Shown here one piece after another: positions 12,183 to 21,500 of a DNA stretch of 64,000 nucleotides. Origin of the DNA: Amphirosellinia nigrospora (lineage: Eukaryota > Ascomycota > Sordariomycetes > Xylariales > Xylariaceae); assembly GCA_004123355.1 (NCBI GenBank), contig SCHM01000003.1, forward strand, positions 6,467,058 to 6,531,057, given 5' to 3'. Below the pieces are notes generated by a model, which searched no databases, had not been told where the DNA came from, and saw nothing but the letters and a program-made list of their open reading frames with translations. Numbering within the stretch: position 1 is the first letter of the stretch; each line of letters starts with the position of its first letter. The position numbers and the translations under genes are program-made.

Positions 12183-13046
12183 TTACTGGACCTTCTTTAG
12201 GTGAACATCGCTGGAAGTTGATGTTGTTAGTTTTTGTCATACTTCGTCATCTGTCTGTGTGACGGGCAGGGACTTACAAGATCAAGTCGGCATTAGGGGG
12301 GATATGGCCAGTAAAGCCACTGGTTTGAAACGGTTAGTAGGTTGATTCGAATGGAAGACACCTCGGCTATGCTGAGACATAATATGGAATTGTGTGGATG
12401 TAGTTTAGGTGCATGTAGCATTGCTGCATAGTAAGTGGATATATGTATTGGCAAACATACCGGGTACCATAGCCGAAGTCGCTAGAAAATAGGTACGTTA
12501 GTTGCTGATCAAGATCAATCTCCAATGATGCCATGAGAATTCATACTGGTGATGTCCAAGGTGGCCTTCTCTCCCACCTTCATCTGGGTAACACCCTCGT
12601 CCCAGCCTGGTGTTCAATATTTAGCTAAGCCTGGCAGGGGTTGCTTATACAAAACCTTACCCTTGATGACTGACCGACGCCAATGCGTGTGACGAAGTCG
12701 CCGCGGCCGACAGAGGGAGTCGAACCTATCATTGTAGGGGAGATTAGTAAAGTAAAAAGTACCATCAACGTAAAAACTGAAAGGGGAGCTGACGTCACAA
12801 TCACGATGCATAGAGGGGTATAGAGCTATATGCTTGATACAGTGACTCTGTTGGTGCCAGGACTTGAGAGGTGTGGATGGCGGGGTAGCTTCGGACCGAG
12901 AATTTTGGAAAATACTACTTACTTGTCGCCCTTGTTGTCGGGCTTGCTAGTGTTCTTGAGCCAGCCGGTGTACTCGATGGTGACGGTCTGGCCGGGGCGG
13001 GCTGAGGACCAGAGCCCTCCTCGATGATGGTCTTGGTGACACCCAT
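12183..13046 (-). CDS. FKBP12-type peptidyl-prolyl cis-trans isomerase, six exons
   Basis: FKBP12 catalyses prolyl isomerisation in the cytosol and is the target of FK506 and rapamycin. Six exons give about 113 residues: 12923-13046 (MGVTKTIIEEGSGPQP, then TVTIEYTGWLKNTSKPDNKG), 12661-12725 (FDS, then VIK), 12547-12606 (GWDEGVTQMKVGEKATLDI), 12461-12481 (DFGYGTR), 12278-12319 (GFTGHIPPNADLIF) and 12183-12210 (DVHLKKVQ, stop). Donors and acceptors are canonical (GTAAGT/TAG, GTAAGG/CAG, GTATGT/CAG, GTAAGT/CAG), and pocket residues of the family (Tyr in IEYTG, FD, Trp in KGWDEG, Tyr in DFGYG) are present. Four indels disturb it: one C short near 12994, one C extra near 12716, one G short near 12671, and one G short at the exon 3 donor near 12546. 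Each restores a textbook FKBP12 when allowed for. It is either a gene with assembly errors or a recent pseudogene. Confidence 0.85.
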
Positions 13047-14753
13047 TGTTGTTGTGAAGAATTGAGTTTGTTTTGCTGCCTGGGGCTGAGTGGACAGTGA
13101 TGAGAGATGATGATTGAAGTTGAAGATTCGGGAAGAACTGGGGATGCGAGAGTAAATATGTATGCGTAAAAGTAAATACCTTGCGCAAAGGTGGGATGTT
13201 TAGCGTCCTTCTAGATGTATCTAGCGGTCCACGTCTACCTCCCACAAGCTATGGCCGGGTGAGGGGCGAGGGTAGGTATGTACTATGTAGGCAAGGGGGC
13301 AGACAACCTACCTGAGCTAATAATAATCTATGGGTCCGAGTGCCCAGTTGGTATGAGTTGTATTTTCCATGTAATAATACACTGAGGGTACTGTGCTCTA
13401 GTGATAGGAAATGATTCTCTATCGAACCTGCTACGAATCTGAGCGTGGGATGGCGAGGGATGGCCGTGATGGCGCCTGGACGCTGGGTGGAGGGTACCTG
13501 TCTGCTCCAGGTACCGTTTGTGTACCTCCCTATGCAGGTAAGCTCAGGACCATCCCGCCACATCACGTCAACCACATAGCAGGTGGGGGCAGCGTACTTG
13601 TACGAGAGGTGAAGGCAAGGTACTGTATACGTTACACGGGTTGTATATACACTCATAAATGCTCATAAATGCCCATAAATGGGGGTCTCGAGTACTGCCC
13701 GAGGTTGCTTGTAATACCCACTGCCCAATAGGTACGGTACCAGGCTGGTACGTTTACGTCTACTGTAGACATCCAGGATTCGATCCGCAGAATTAATTGT
13801 ACACCTCAGCATGAACCCTTCTAATCATGGCCTTGGCAGTGATTACCATGTTGGGATACACTCAATGTCTTATCATGCCTACATGAAAGACTTTCTTCCA
13901 TGTATTCCCCTGGTGCCTAATAGGTAACGATCTAGTGATCTTATACGGCAGTCCGCAGTTGCACATGTGCAGCGCTCGTTGCCCAGACCACACACATCCG
14001 CAGCCTTCAATATTGCTGTGTACTACTGCGCACATTGTATGTACATGTAGATGTAGGTCTAGGTAATGACCATGTACGACATTTGCAACAACAACACTTA
14101 CACGGGCGCGTGGGATGCCGATCTCCCCGCTTTATTACAGTAGCCTCCATAGTAAGGAATTACTTGCAGTACCGTCTGCGTCAGTGTTAGATCTGCGCAA
14201 TCAACGGCTGAGTCTTCACTCTCGGTACGGGACCATGTAGGCAGGCCAACGGGCAGAACGGGTACGGGTTGTTGTCGAGCACATGGCATCGCCCTCCCTC
14301 GTGACAGCCAAGCGACACCAATGACTCTAGACTTGTTGGTGACGTCGGAAAAATGCATCGCTTTGAAAAATCTCTGGCAAGCCAGATCTCGCGGCCATAT
14401 GCGGGGGCAAATGTACTGGATCGAGCGCCTCTCTGTTTGTCTACTGACAAACATTTGGATCCAGTACTACCCTGGTGTGTCTTGTATTTTCGTCTCCGGA
14501 AATAGGTACGGTAGACGAGGCAAGCGAGGCAAGCAACACTGTTGGTCCTATGTACAAGAACTGGGCATTGCAATTCGTTGCTGGACAATGCTTGTCGAAA
14601 GTGGCATCAAGCTTGGCCCGCCCCATTTACTCCCATGACGGTGACCAACCGCGGGGTATAAGACGGCATTAGGCGCCGGTGTAGCGGCTTACGACCAATA
14701 CTATCCGCCGGTATACCTCGGTACAGTAGCTCATTGTGACCCGTCACCGGCCT
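13047..14753. other. Intergenic, FKBP12 promoter and unassigned sequence
   Basis: The first few hundred bases are the likely FKBP12 promoter and 5' UTR. Beyond that there are overlapping open frames of 85-135 codons on both strands with no recognisable domain; I do not support any of them as genes. Confidence 0.5.
13650..13682. repeat. Short tandem repeat, CTCATAAATG x3
   Basis: Three near-identical 10-bp units (ACTCATAAATG, CTCATAAATG, CCCATAAATG) lie head to tail. No function is suggested. Confidence 0.7.
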
Positions 14754-15049
14754 CTAGGGATGATATTCGAGGCTCGCCCGTCCGATGGGTCGATTGAAAA
14801 CCATAGGCATGAGGTTCACATATTCAGCTCCGGTCTGTCGCCCGTTCACCTGTCTAGTCCTTCCTTGAGGTGATATTAGCGGCTGCTCGATGCTACGGAT
14901 GTTTCCATTGGAAAGATCTAGTTCACTTATGCAGACGCCCTGGGAAGATCCTGCAGCTACGCGATTCGTGTGGTACACATACTTGGCGGAGACAAAAGAA
15001 ACACTGCGTACTGCTACAGTTCTGGATCTCTCATCCAACGGGTAGCTAA
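14754..15049 (-). CDS. Candidate internal exon, unknown protein
   Basis: On the minus strand a frame of about 98 codons starts right after a good 3' splice site (branch-like CTAAT, then CTTAG, at about 15050-15060). It runs through protein-like sequence (YPLDERSRTVAVRSVSF, GVCISELDLSNGNIRSIEQP) to a stop at 14754. The pattern of beta-strand-like segments recalls secreted enzymes, but I cannot assign a family, and no neighbouring exon is clear. It could be a relic exon or a chance open frame. Confidence 0.22.
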
Positions 15050-17220
15050 GATTAGAAAGTGCTGTCTAATTACTTCTACGGTGATTATGAGATCGAAGCG
15101 GCCATGAAACATGTAGCTTATCTACATCAAGTAGGTTGGGAATACCTCCCCCTAGGCAAGGCATGCTTGTACCTCACGGCATGATCAGTCCGCTTCGATG
15201 ATGATTCATAATAAACACCGGTTGGTCTCAGATATGGTCTGATACGCATTTAGACCGGTGAGATATCTGGTCTCTTCCCACCAATTCCCACCACCCGTTC
15301 ACAAAGCCGGCTGTTGTCGAAACACACCGAAGAAAAGCCCCCCAATGAGTGGTAGTAGCTTAAAATAATTACATCGGGGACGGTGGCGCCTGAATCCCTA
15401 CACCTATAGTCATCTGCACTGCGAATTTATTCTTTGTGCGAACTACCATAGAATTCTACTGTTGATATAGTTATAATTCTCCTAGATCACACGTGTTTGA
15501 GTTAGATGGGTAGGCGTAAGTCTTTGGCGGCAGCTACTATAGGAACCTCGAAAATGAACAACACAGAAAAGCAACAGTAAATCCGCCGAGAAATTTGATA
15601 ACGGTCTATAAGTACAGGTATAACAACCTGTCGGTATCTAGGAGCCCGAGGCCGAATGACCATCCGAACATGTTGTATAGATTTAATATCCACAAGGAGT
15701 AGTACATGACGCATCGGCTCAAAGTGATTCTTGACGTTCCTACCTTTTATTCGACATGTGCCCCCTCATCAACGGAAATGAAGAACAGGAACGAATGTCA
15801 TTGTATGGGTAACCAAGAAAATATCCGGTAATCGAACGCAACTGTTGGTGGTGTAGGGTTTGACGCCCATAATTATTCACACCTCATGACCCATATAGCC
15901 GTGCAACAACGACACTGCCAGCATGATCTCTATCCAACTTTGACCGCCTAGGATTCACGAACCTTGCCATACGCACAAAGCTCGAATTTCCCCCAAGGAA
16001 TATGTACATCGTGGGTTTATAGAACTGCACTATCGCCCGAAGCTCGATACTGATATCCCTTAACCAGTTAACTATCCCTATCAGTGAACACCTCATGACT
16101 TGTTTGTTCTCGTGGCCTCTGGCCAATATATTTCAGGTCTTGTTGTGCCTCCACACATCGTACAAGACATAGCCAACACACCACACAATCTCTAGTCCTA
16201 AATAATGATATGTTGCTCCCTGACCTATTAGGAGATACGGCTTGTATTGTTTAGGGGTGGCATGAGACACACCGCTTTGGCAATACTATCGTCACCTTCG
16301 TGGATCGCTGGCACCGATAACGGGACTTGGGACTGGGTAAATAGCTGAGAGTAGCCCCGAGGTATCAGGCCCCTTGCCCAACGATAGATGCCATAACTGC
16401 ACCCTACGGGTATCTAACATGAAGGTCTTGATAGGTGGCATTTTGTTGGCGATCATCCGTTACACTTGTCTCTCCCCTATCCGGCCCTCGATACAAGTGT
16501 ACGAGAACCTTTGCAAGCGGTCCCTGGGCCACCTATCGTCACAATCACGATCACGACGTCCTCTCGATTTGCACTTTGACAAGCCCACACCGCCAAAAGA
16601 ATACCGAGACTGAAGATTGGAAGCGCCGGCGCCCACGTGGCCGAGTCCGTGTATCCCATGCGTGACGAGTTAGTTAGTTGAGGTCATGTCAAAGACGCGC
16701 AATGCCTAGCAAAGCAGGGTGTCCTTACCGCCTTATCTCGCGCGTCACATCTTTCTCTGAACTACCCTGGGAGTCTACGGAGCAAATCAGACACTTCATG
16801 TGCTCTTCAGGGGCTGGGCTGGGCTGGGCTGGCAGAGCGAACTACACCACGTCCTCCAACGGTGCCAAGGTGATTGGGTGCTTTGGTTCGCCACGTTGTT
16901 GTTTTCCGGTAAACACCTATTCAGACCCCATTTTATTACGATACCTGTTTTTTTCTTGGACGTTCTTGAATCACTTAATAGGGGTTCTTACGTGATCTGC
17001 TTCATCCGAAACCATGTCTCTCTCTCGGAGCTCTGAGGATCCACAACTTACCAGGTCCCCTCACTGATGCCTGCTTATGCTAATATTCTTCTTGCTAGGA
17101 GTGATAGCGACGGTACCAGAATAAATGCTGTGAAGGTTACTGGTTCACGAGTTCACAATATCCACGGATGACACCACGTTTCATGATTAGGGGTATTTCT
17201 GGCAGAATTTAATGATCATC
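15050..17220. other. Intergenic, no supportable gene
   Basis: Only short open frames without recognisable domains. A small GGGCT tandem run occurs at about 16811-16833. The tRNA gene begins at 17221. Confidence 0.5.
16811..16833. repeat. GGGCT pentanucleotide run (about x4)
   Basis: Simple tandem repeat GGGCTGGGCTGGGCTGGGCT inside the tRNA-Pro upstream region. Confidence 0.7.
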
Positions 17221-17319
17221 GGCTCAGTGGTCTAGTGGTATGATTCCTGCTTCGGGTCGCACCCTTCCATCATTACATGGGAATGCAGGAGGCCCCGGGT
17301 TCGAATCCCGGCTGAGCCC
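17221..17319 (+). tRNA. tRNA-Pro (anticodon CGG) with a 27-nt intron
   Basis: The cloverleaf is complete. Acceptor GGCTCAG (17221-17227) pairs with CTGAGCC (17312-17318), with C as discriminator. The D arm carries TGGTCTAGTGGTA (A box). The anticodon stem CCTGC/GCAGG closes the loop TTCGGGT, giving anticodon CGG at 17253-17255. The T arm is CCGGG-TTCGAAT-CCCGG (B box). An intron of about 27 nt (17257-17283) sits at the canonical position after nucleotide 37. Nothing suggests it is a pseudogene. Confidence 0.93.
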
Positions 17320-17400
17320 GCCTATGCCTTATTGTTTACAATTAATCATTTCTTTTATGTCTTTTGTAGTTTAGAATTCATTTTTGGTTCCTTGAGACAT

Positions 17401-17520
17401 AATTATTTTACATACCTTGCCGGGCAGCCAACGGACAGCACAACCGGCGGACAGCACAGCCGGCAAACAGCCAGCAGATAGCAAATAGCTAGATAGCCAA
17501 TAGCTAGCCAACAGTTAATA
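17401..17520. repeat. Degenerate short repeats (ACAGC.CCGGC and TAGCCAATAGCTA types)
   Basis: Directly downstream of the tRNA, CGGACAGCACAACCGG and CGGACAGCACAGCCGG form a near-perfect pair, followed by several AGCTA/ATAGC motifs. The block marks the start of AT-rich DNA running to about 18075. Confidence 0.6.
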
Positions 17521-17795
17521 TAGAAAAGGGACAAACAAGCCTTTTACATCACAAATTCTGACTCCTCGGAATGAGTGACATACCTATATTAATATCTACT
17601 ACCATTTATTGATATTAGTAGTTATACAAGTAACATATTATAAATAGAAAATGAAATTATAAACAAGTAAAAAAAAAATTTAATACTATTAAATATTTAT
17701 ATCGTGGTAAGAACCAACCAAAATTGCACCAGTTGTTGGTTAGTTGATTATATTGCTGTTAACTTAGACCTTGATCTAACTAAGACCAAAGGTGT
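17521..17795. other. AT-rich block between repeats and LSU-like segment
   Basis: AT-rich non-coding DNA with no open frame. It may belong to the same insertion as the LSU-rRNA-like sequence that follows. Confidence 0.45.
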
Positions 17796-18020
17796 GTTTT
17801 ATCACCACTTTCCTAAACCGTGTTTATATCACTTCTAAGCTAACACCCTTGCTTGCCAAATGAAAGGATAAGTTAAACTTGGTTTAAAAGATATTTTCGT
17901 TGTATGTTAACGTTATAGCGGCTATATAGCTGCTGTGGTCAAATAGATGTATGAATTACAATAATACAAAATAGACCTACTAAGGTAGCATAACAGCGTG
18001 AAATTCTGACTATACCTGTG
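17796..18020 (+). pseudogene. Mitochondrial-type LSU rRNA-like segment (possible nuclear mtDNA insertion)
   Basis: Several words appear in the same order as in the domain IV region of bacterial/mitochondrial large-subunit rRNA. CCTAAACCGTG at about 17812 is followed by GCTAACACCC...GAAAGGATAAGTTAA (compare GCTGACACC...GGAAGGTTAA), GTTAACGTTATAGCGGC (compare GTAAACGGCGGCCGTAAC), and ACCTACTAAGGTAGCATAACA...GTGAAATTC (compare GGTCCTAAGGTAGCGAAATTCC) at about 17974-18008. Gaps and mismatches are many, and an insertion of about 40 nt lies before the CTAAGGTAGC word. If real it is a decayed fragment, not a functional rRNA. I made the comparison from memory of conserved rRNA words, so confidence is limited. 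Confidence 0.32.
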
Positions 18021-18470
18021 CCTATTTAGATAGAAATCTATTCATTAAGGCAGTAGCATTGAGCTTAAATAGAGGATCATCATCGCATCACTGGTCATAA
18101 GAGACACATTAATACTACATGTATCTATCTATGCTCACTGCGCCCATAGCGCCATTCGTTCTGGGGCATCATATTCCCTCGCCTACATAATCGGCATCCC
18201 TGGAGACACTGGAAAATACTTCATCGTCATTGATCGCCGGAATCAAGGAAGAAAGCAGCGTGAAAGGGCGTCAGTTGTGTGAGTCAACCACCAAGAAATA
18301 GTAAACCCTTGAAACAACACCAAAACTAGGTGGATTAACTAGAGTAATGGACTAGCCGGATCTGCTCCAACATTCATATTTCGCCATCATCCTCTTCATT
18401 CTCGTCGCTGTCGTCGTTCATAGAGTCTACCTCTAGGTAATTAGCAAGAAGCGGAAATTTATGAACAGAG
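18021..18470. other. 3' flank of the F-box gene
   Basis: Non-coding. It includes the likely 3' UTR of the minus-strand F-box gene and, at about 18375-18470, a GA/CT-rich stretch encoding acidic residues in antisense that may be an unused 3' extension. Confidence 0.4.
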
Positions 18471-20089
18471 CTAAGACGAACCGTCGTCATCTTCCTCACT
18501 CTCGCTCTCCCAGTACGATTCCATTTCATCGGTTATGTCTTTGACCGACTGGCTGAATGTGCTCCCTCTCCAGGTCTTAACCTCTTTATTCCTCGACCCC
18601 TTGAAGGTTACTTGGCCATCGCGATAATTGCTGTCACCTCCTGACTCCTGTTTCAAGTGGGAAAGTCCAAGCGTCTGGAGTTGAAGATCCGCGGCCACCA
18701 TCTTGTTACATAACCGAGCCCAGAGATTAGTCCGAGTGGTCTGTTCACATGCAAGCGTGACTTTGTGGAGGTTGATGCCTCGTAGAGTCGATTTATAGTT
18801 TTTGTACAGCGTCAGTAATACGTTTTCGCTCACATTTGCCATCCCAATATCTAGAGTTTGTAGGTCCGAAAAATTGGGCGCGGGTGGGAAATGTGGGGGG
18901 AAAGCCTCCGAGTTCTTAATCTAAGGAACTATTAGTACCTACGTTGCTTGATACGAGAATGAGGGCCGATAGGGCTTACCGTTGTGTGCGTAGAGTCCGG
19001 TCTGGCGTTTGCCAGCCATAGTAATACCCTTTCAGTGGCACGATTGTCACATGCTTGGAAGTTGAGTCGCAAATGCTGAAGTGCTGATAGTTCCGCTAGA
19101 AACCTGGAAAGGAAGTATCCTGTCCCAACGATTGGTCCGCTTGAATTACCAATGTCATCAACGACAAAATCGAGCATATTCTGGCTAAGCCCATCTAGGT
19201 ATATAGCGTTGAGCTTTTTGAGTACCAATAAGACAACGTCCTTGAGGCGATCGGGTATCTTGAAAGAGTGATCCGGAAGCTGTGAGGCATGTAAAAGGAC
19301 CTCTAATCGAGTTATCTTAGAGATATAGCCGGAAACTAGCATTTAAAGTATTAGAATTTGCGGGCAGTAGCTCCCAGAGCAGCCCGACAACGCTCATATC
19401 ACAAAGTGATCAGATCATGTGAAGGGGTAAAGATATAGGACCCTTTACATAGCGTAAATAAAGTCCAGAAAAAAATAGGCACACATACCTTCGGCATTTC
19501 CGATAGCTCGTAGGAGCGTCAAGAAGACGTGACCAACATATTCGGTGCCGCGTCTAGATGCGATTGGGAGCACCAATGGATGGTTTGTCTGTTTCGCAAA
19601 CGTGGGACAGCCGTAACTTTGCCAAACAAAGTTGTCACGACGGCGATTTCGCGAGTGAAAGTCGCGGATACCAACTACTTCGAGGTTAGGAAGGTGCTTG
19701 ATGGCGTCCGATAACATCTCAACGTCTAAACCGGTGGTCATGAACTGCGTATGGTTGATGCACTCGGCCCGGTAGCGATTGTCTCTCACGACCTGCTCGC
19801 GAGGCCCAAACGCTCTACTTCTGGGGTATTGGGAATCCGGATGCTCTAGATGGATGATGAGGTGTGTCAAGCTTGGGCCAAGTCGTGACTTGGCAATGTC
19901 GATAAGGGCCTCAATGCTGAACTCTATCAGGGCGAACTGCCTCTTCGAGAAGAATTCCCTGGAGAAGGCCCCAAACAACAAGGCCTCGAGCCGCTTGCAA
20001 GTCCTTCGGAGGCATCCATACTCAGGAGTGGAAAGGTACGAGGTGATCTGGAGAAGCACCTCGAGCGGGATGTTGAGTAGGTCAGCCAT
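18471..20089 (-). CDS. F-box protein, three exons, 468 residues
   Basis: F-box proteins are substrate adaptors of SCF ubiquitin ligases. Exons 19489-20089, 18980-19335 and 18471-18920 join in frame (601+356+450 nt) through GTATGT/TAG and GTAAGC/TAG introns. The F-box lies at residues 4-40 (LLNIPLEVLLQITSYL, CLRRTCKRLEAL). The middle and C-terminal parts contain leucine-rich, LRR-like segments (ISKITRLEVLLHA, ALQHLRLNF, LQLQTLGLSHL), and the tail is acidic (ESESEEDDDGSS). The layout matches the large family of fungal F-box/LRR-like proteins that judge unknown substrates. Unlike many genes in this window it needs no frame correction. Its ATG lies about 490 bp from the RIP-mutated transposon. 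The substrate is unknown. Confidence 0.85.
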
Positions 20090-20577
20090 TGCCGAGAATT
20101 GAAGGCGAATGGTAGCGGTCGGGTGGGGTGAGGTAATGAGAATGAATAAATGAATCGAGGTCTGATGTGTAGACTTTAGGTTGCTTTATAGTTTATAGAT
20201 ACTTATATTCCTCTGCTGTCTCCAGGCTTCAGTCCTAACCCACATAAAGGTAGGTAGGTAGGCAACCATCCCTTAGGTGATGAGACGTTGGCAGCTGAAT
20301 GGATGGATGAATGTGAATAGTGCTTGTTGTCCAATCAAATCAATAGATCAAGTAGTAGCACTTTCTCTATTTGTACCACAAGGGTGGGAATCGTGGCGTA
20401 GCTTATTGTGGCTTGTGCAGGGCCTTGAACCTTATTCATCTACTATGTACAAGTATTTCGACTTCAAAGTTTCCTTAGATTTAAGTGAAGAATTAAGTGC
20501 AAAATGCACACATGGTTGAATGCAGCGCAGGCACATTGCAGTAGGTACCTAGGTAAATATCCCGTTTTTCTCATATA
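20090..20577. promoter_or_regulatory. F-box gene promoter region, bounded by a transposon
   Basis: The whole space between the F-box start codon and the left end of the transposon. It has GTAGGTAGGTAGG-type motifs at about 20248-20262 and no other feature. Any distal promoter element beyond 20578 would have been separated by the insertion. Confidence 0.4.
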
Positions 20578-20678
20578 CACTAGTTCCGAATCGAAATGTC
20601 GCGCCCTACCTATCCTTTATACATAAGTTCCCCTGTTTTTAGGAAACACGTCGACAATAGTATTTTTTTATCTATAAA
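20578..20678 (+). repeat. Left terminal inverted repeat (about 101 bp)
   Basis: Matches the reverse complement of 27071-27170 over its full length. The outer 29 bp are identical. Inner differences are almost all C/T or G/A transitions, as expected if RIP hit the two arms separately after insertion. Confidence 0.9.
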
Positions 20679-20689
20679 CCACCACAATT

Positions 20690-21500
20690 AGTATTCAATC
20701 ATTTAAAAACACGATTTTTTACTAGAAACAGCGATTCCTATGTATTTAGAGCTTTCGCAAACCTCGAAAACAGCGTTTTTAGTATTATTAGCTTTAAAAC
20801 AGCGTTTTCTATACCCTCGAAGCCCTTGTAGCCTTTAAACACGCGTTTCTTATGCTAACAGCCTTGAATTAGCGATTTTTACGCCTTTAAAGCCTTTATA
20901 GACTTTAAAAACGGCGTTTTTTGCGCCAATAGCCATAAAACAGCGTTTTCTGCGCTAATAGCTACAAAATAGCGTTTTTTATACCTTTAAAGCCTTTATA
21001 ACCCTTGAACATACATTTTTTGCGTTAATAGCCTTAAATTAGCGATTTTTACACCTTTAAAGCTTTTATAGCTTTTATAGCCTTTAAAAACGGCGTTTTT
21101 TGCGTTATTAGCCTTAAAACAGCGTTTTTTATACTTATAGCTTCGAATTAGCAATTTTTACGCTTTTATAGCTTTTATAGCCTTTAAACACGCGTTTTCT
21201 ACGTTAATAGCCTTAAATTAGCGATTTTAACGCCCTTAAAGCTTTTATAGCCTTTAAATATGCGTTTTACGTACTAATAGCCCTAAAATAGCGTTTTTTG
21301 CGCTAATAGCTTTAAATTAACGTTTTTTACGCTAATAGCTTTAAATTAGCGTTTTTTGCGCTAATAGCTTTAAATTAACGTTTTTTGCGCTAATAACCTT
21401 AAATTAGCGTTTTTTATACTTTTAAAGCTTTTATAGCTTTTAAAGCTTTCGATTACGCGTTTTTTATGCTTTTAAAGCCTTTAAAGCCCTTAAAATAGCA
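20690..21500. repeat. Subterminal repeat array in the transposon (about 20 units)
   Basis: About twenty degenerate units of roughly 29-40 bp with the core GCGTTTTTTGCGCTAATAGC and linkers of AAAGCCTTTATAGCCTT type. The clearest run is at about 21290-21420, where units repeat every 29-30 bp. CACTA transposases bind such subterminal repeats. The inner right end has only a few similar words (for example ACGCGTTTTATAGC near 26892), so the array is asymmetric. Confidence 0.75.

Noticed and set aside
14187-14638. Overlapping open frames of 105-133 codons on both strands
   Set aside because: Mutually overlapping, Cys/Arg-rich in a random way, no domain.
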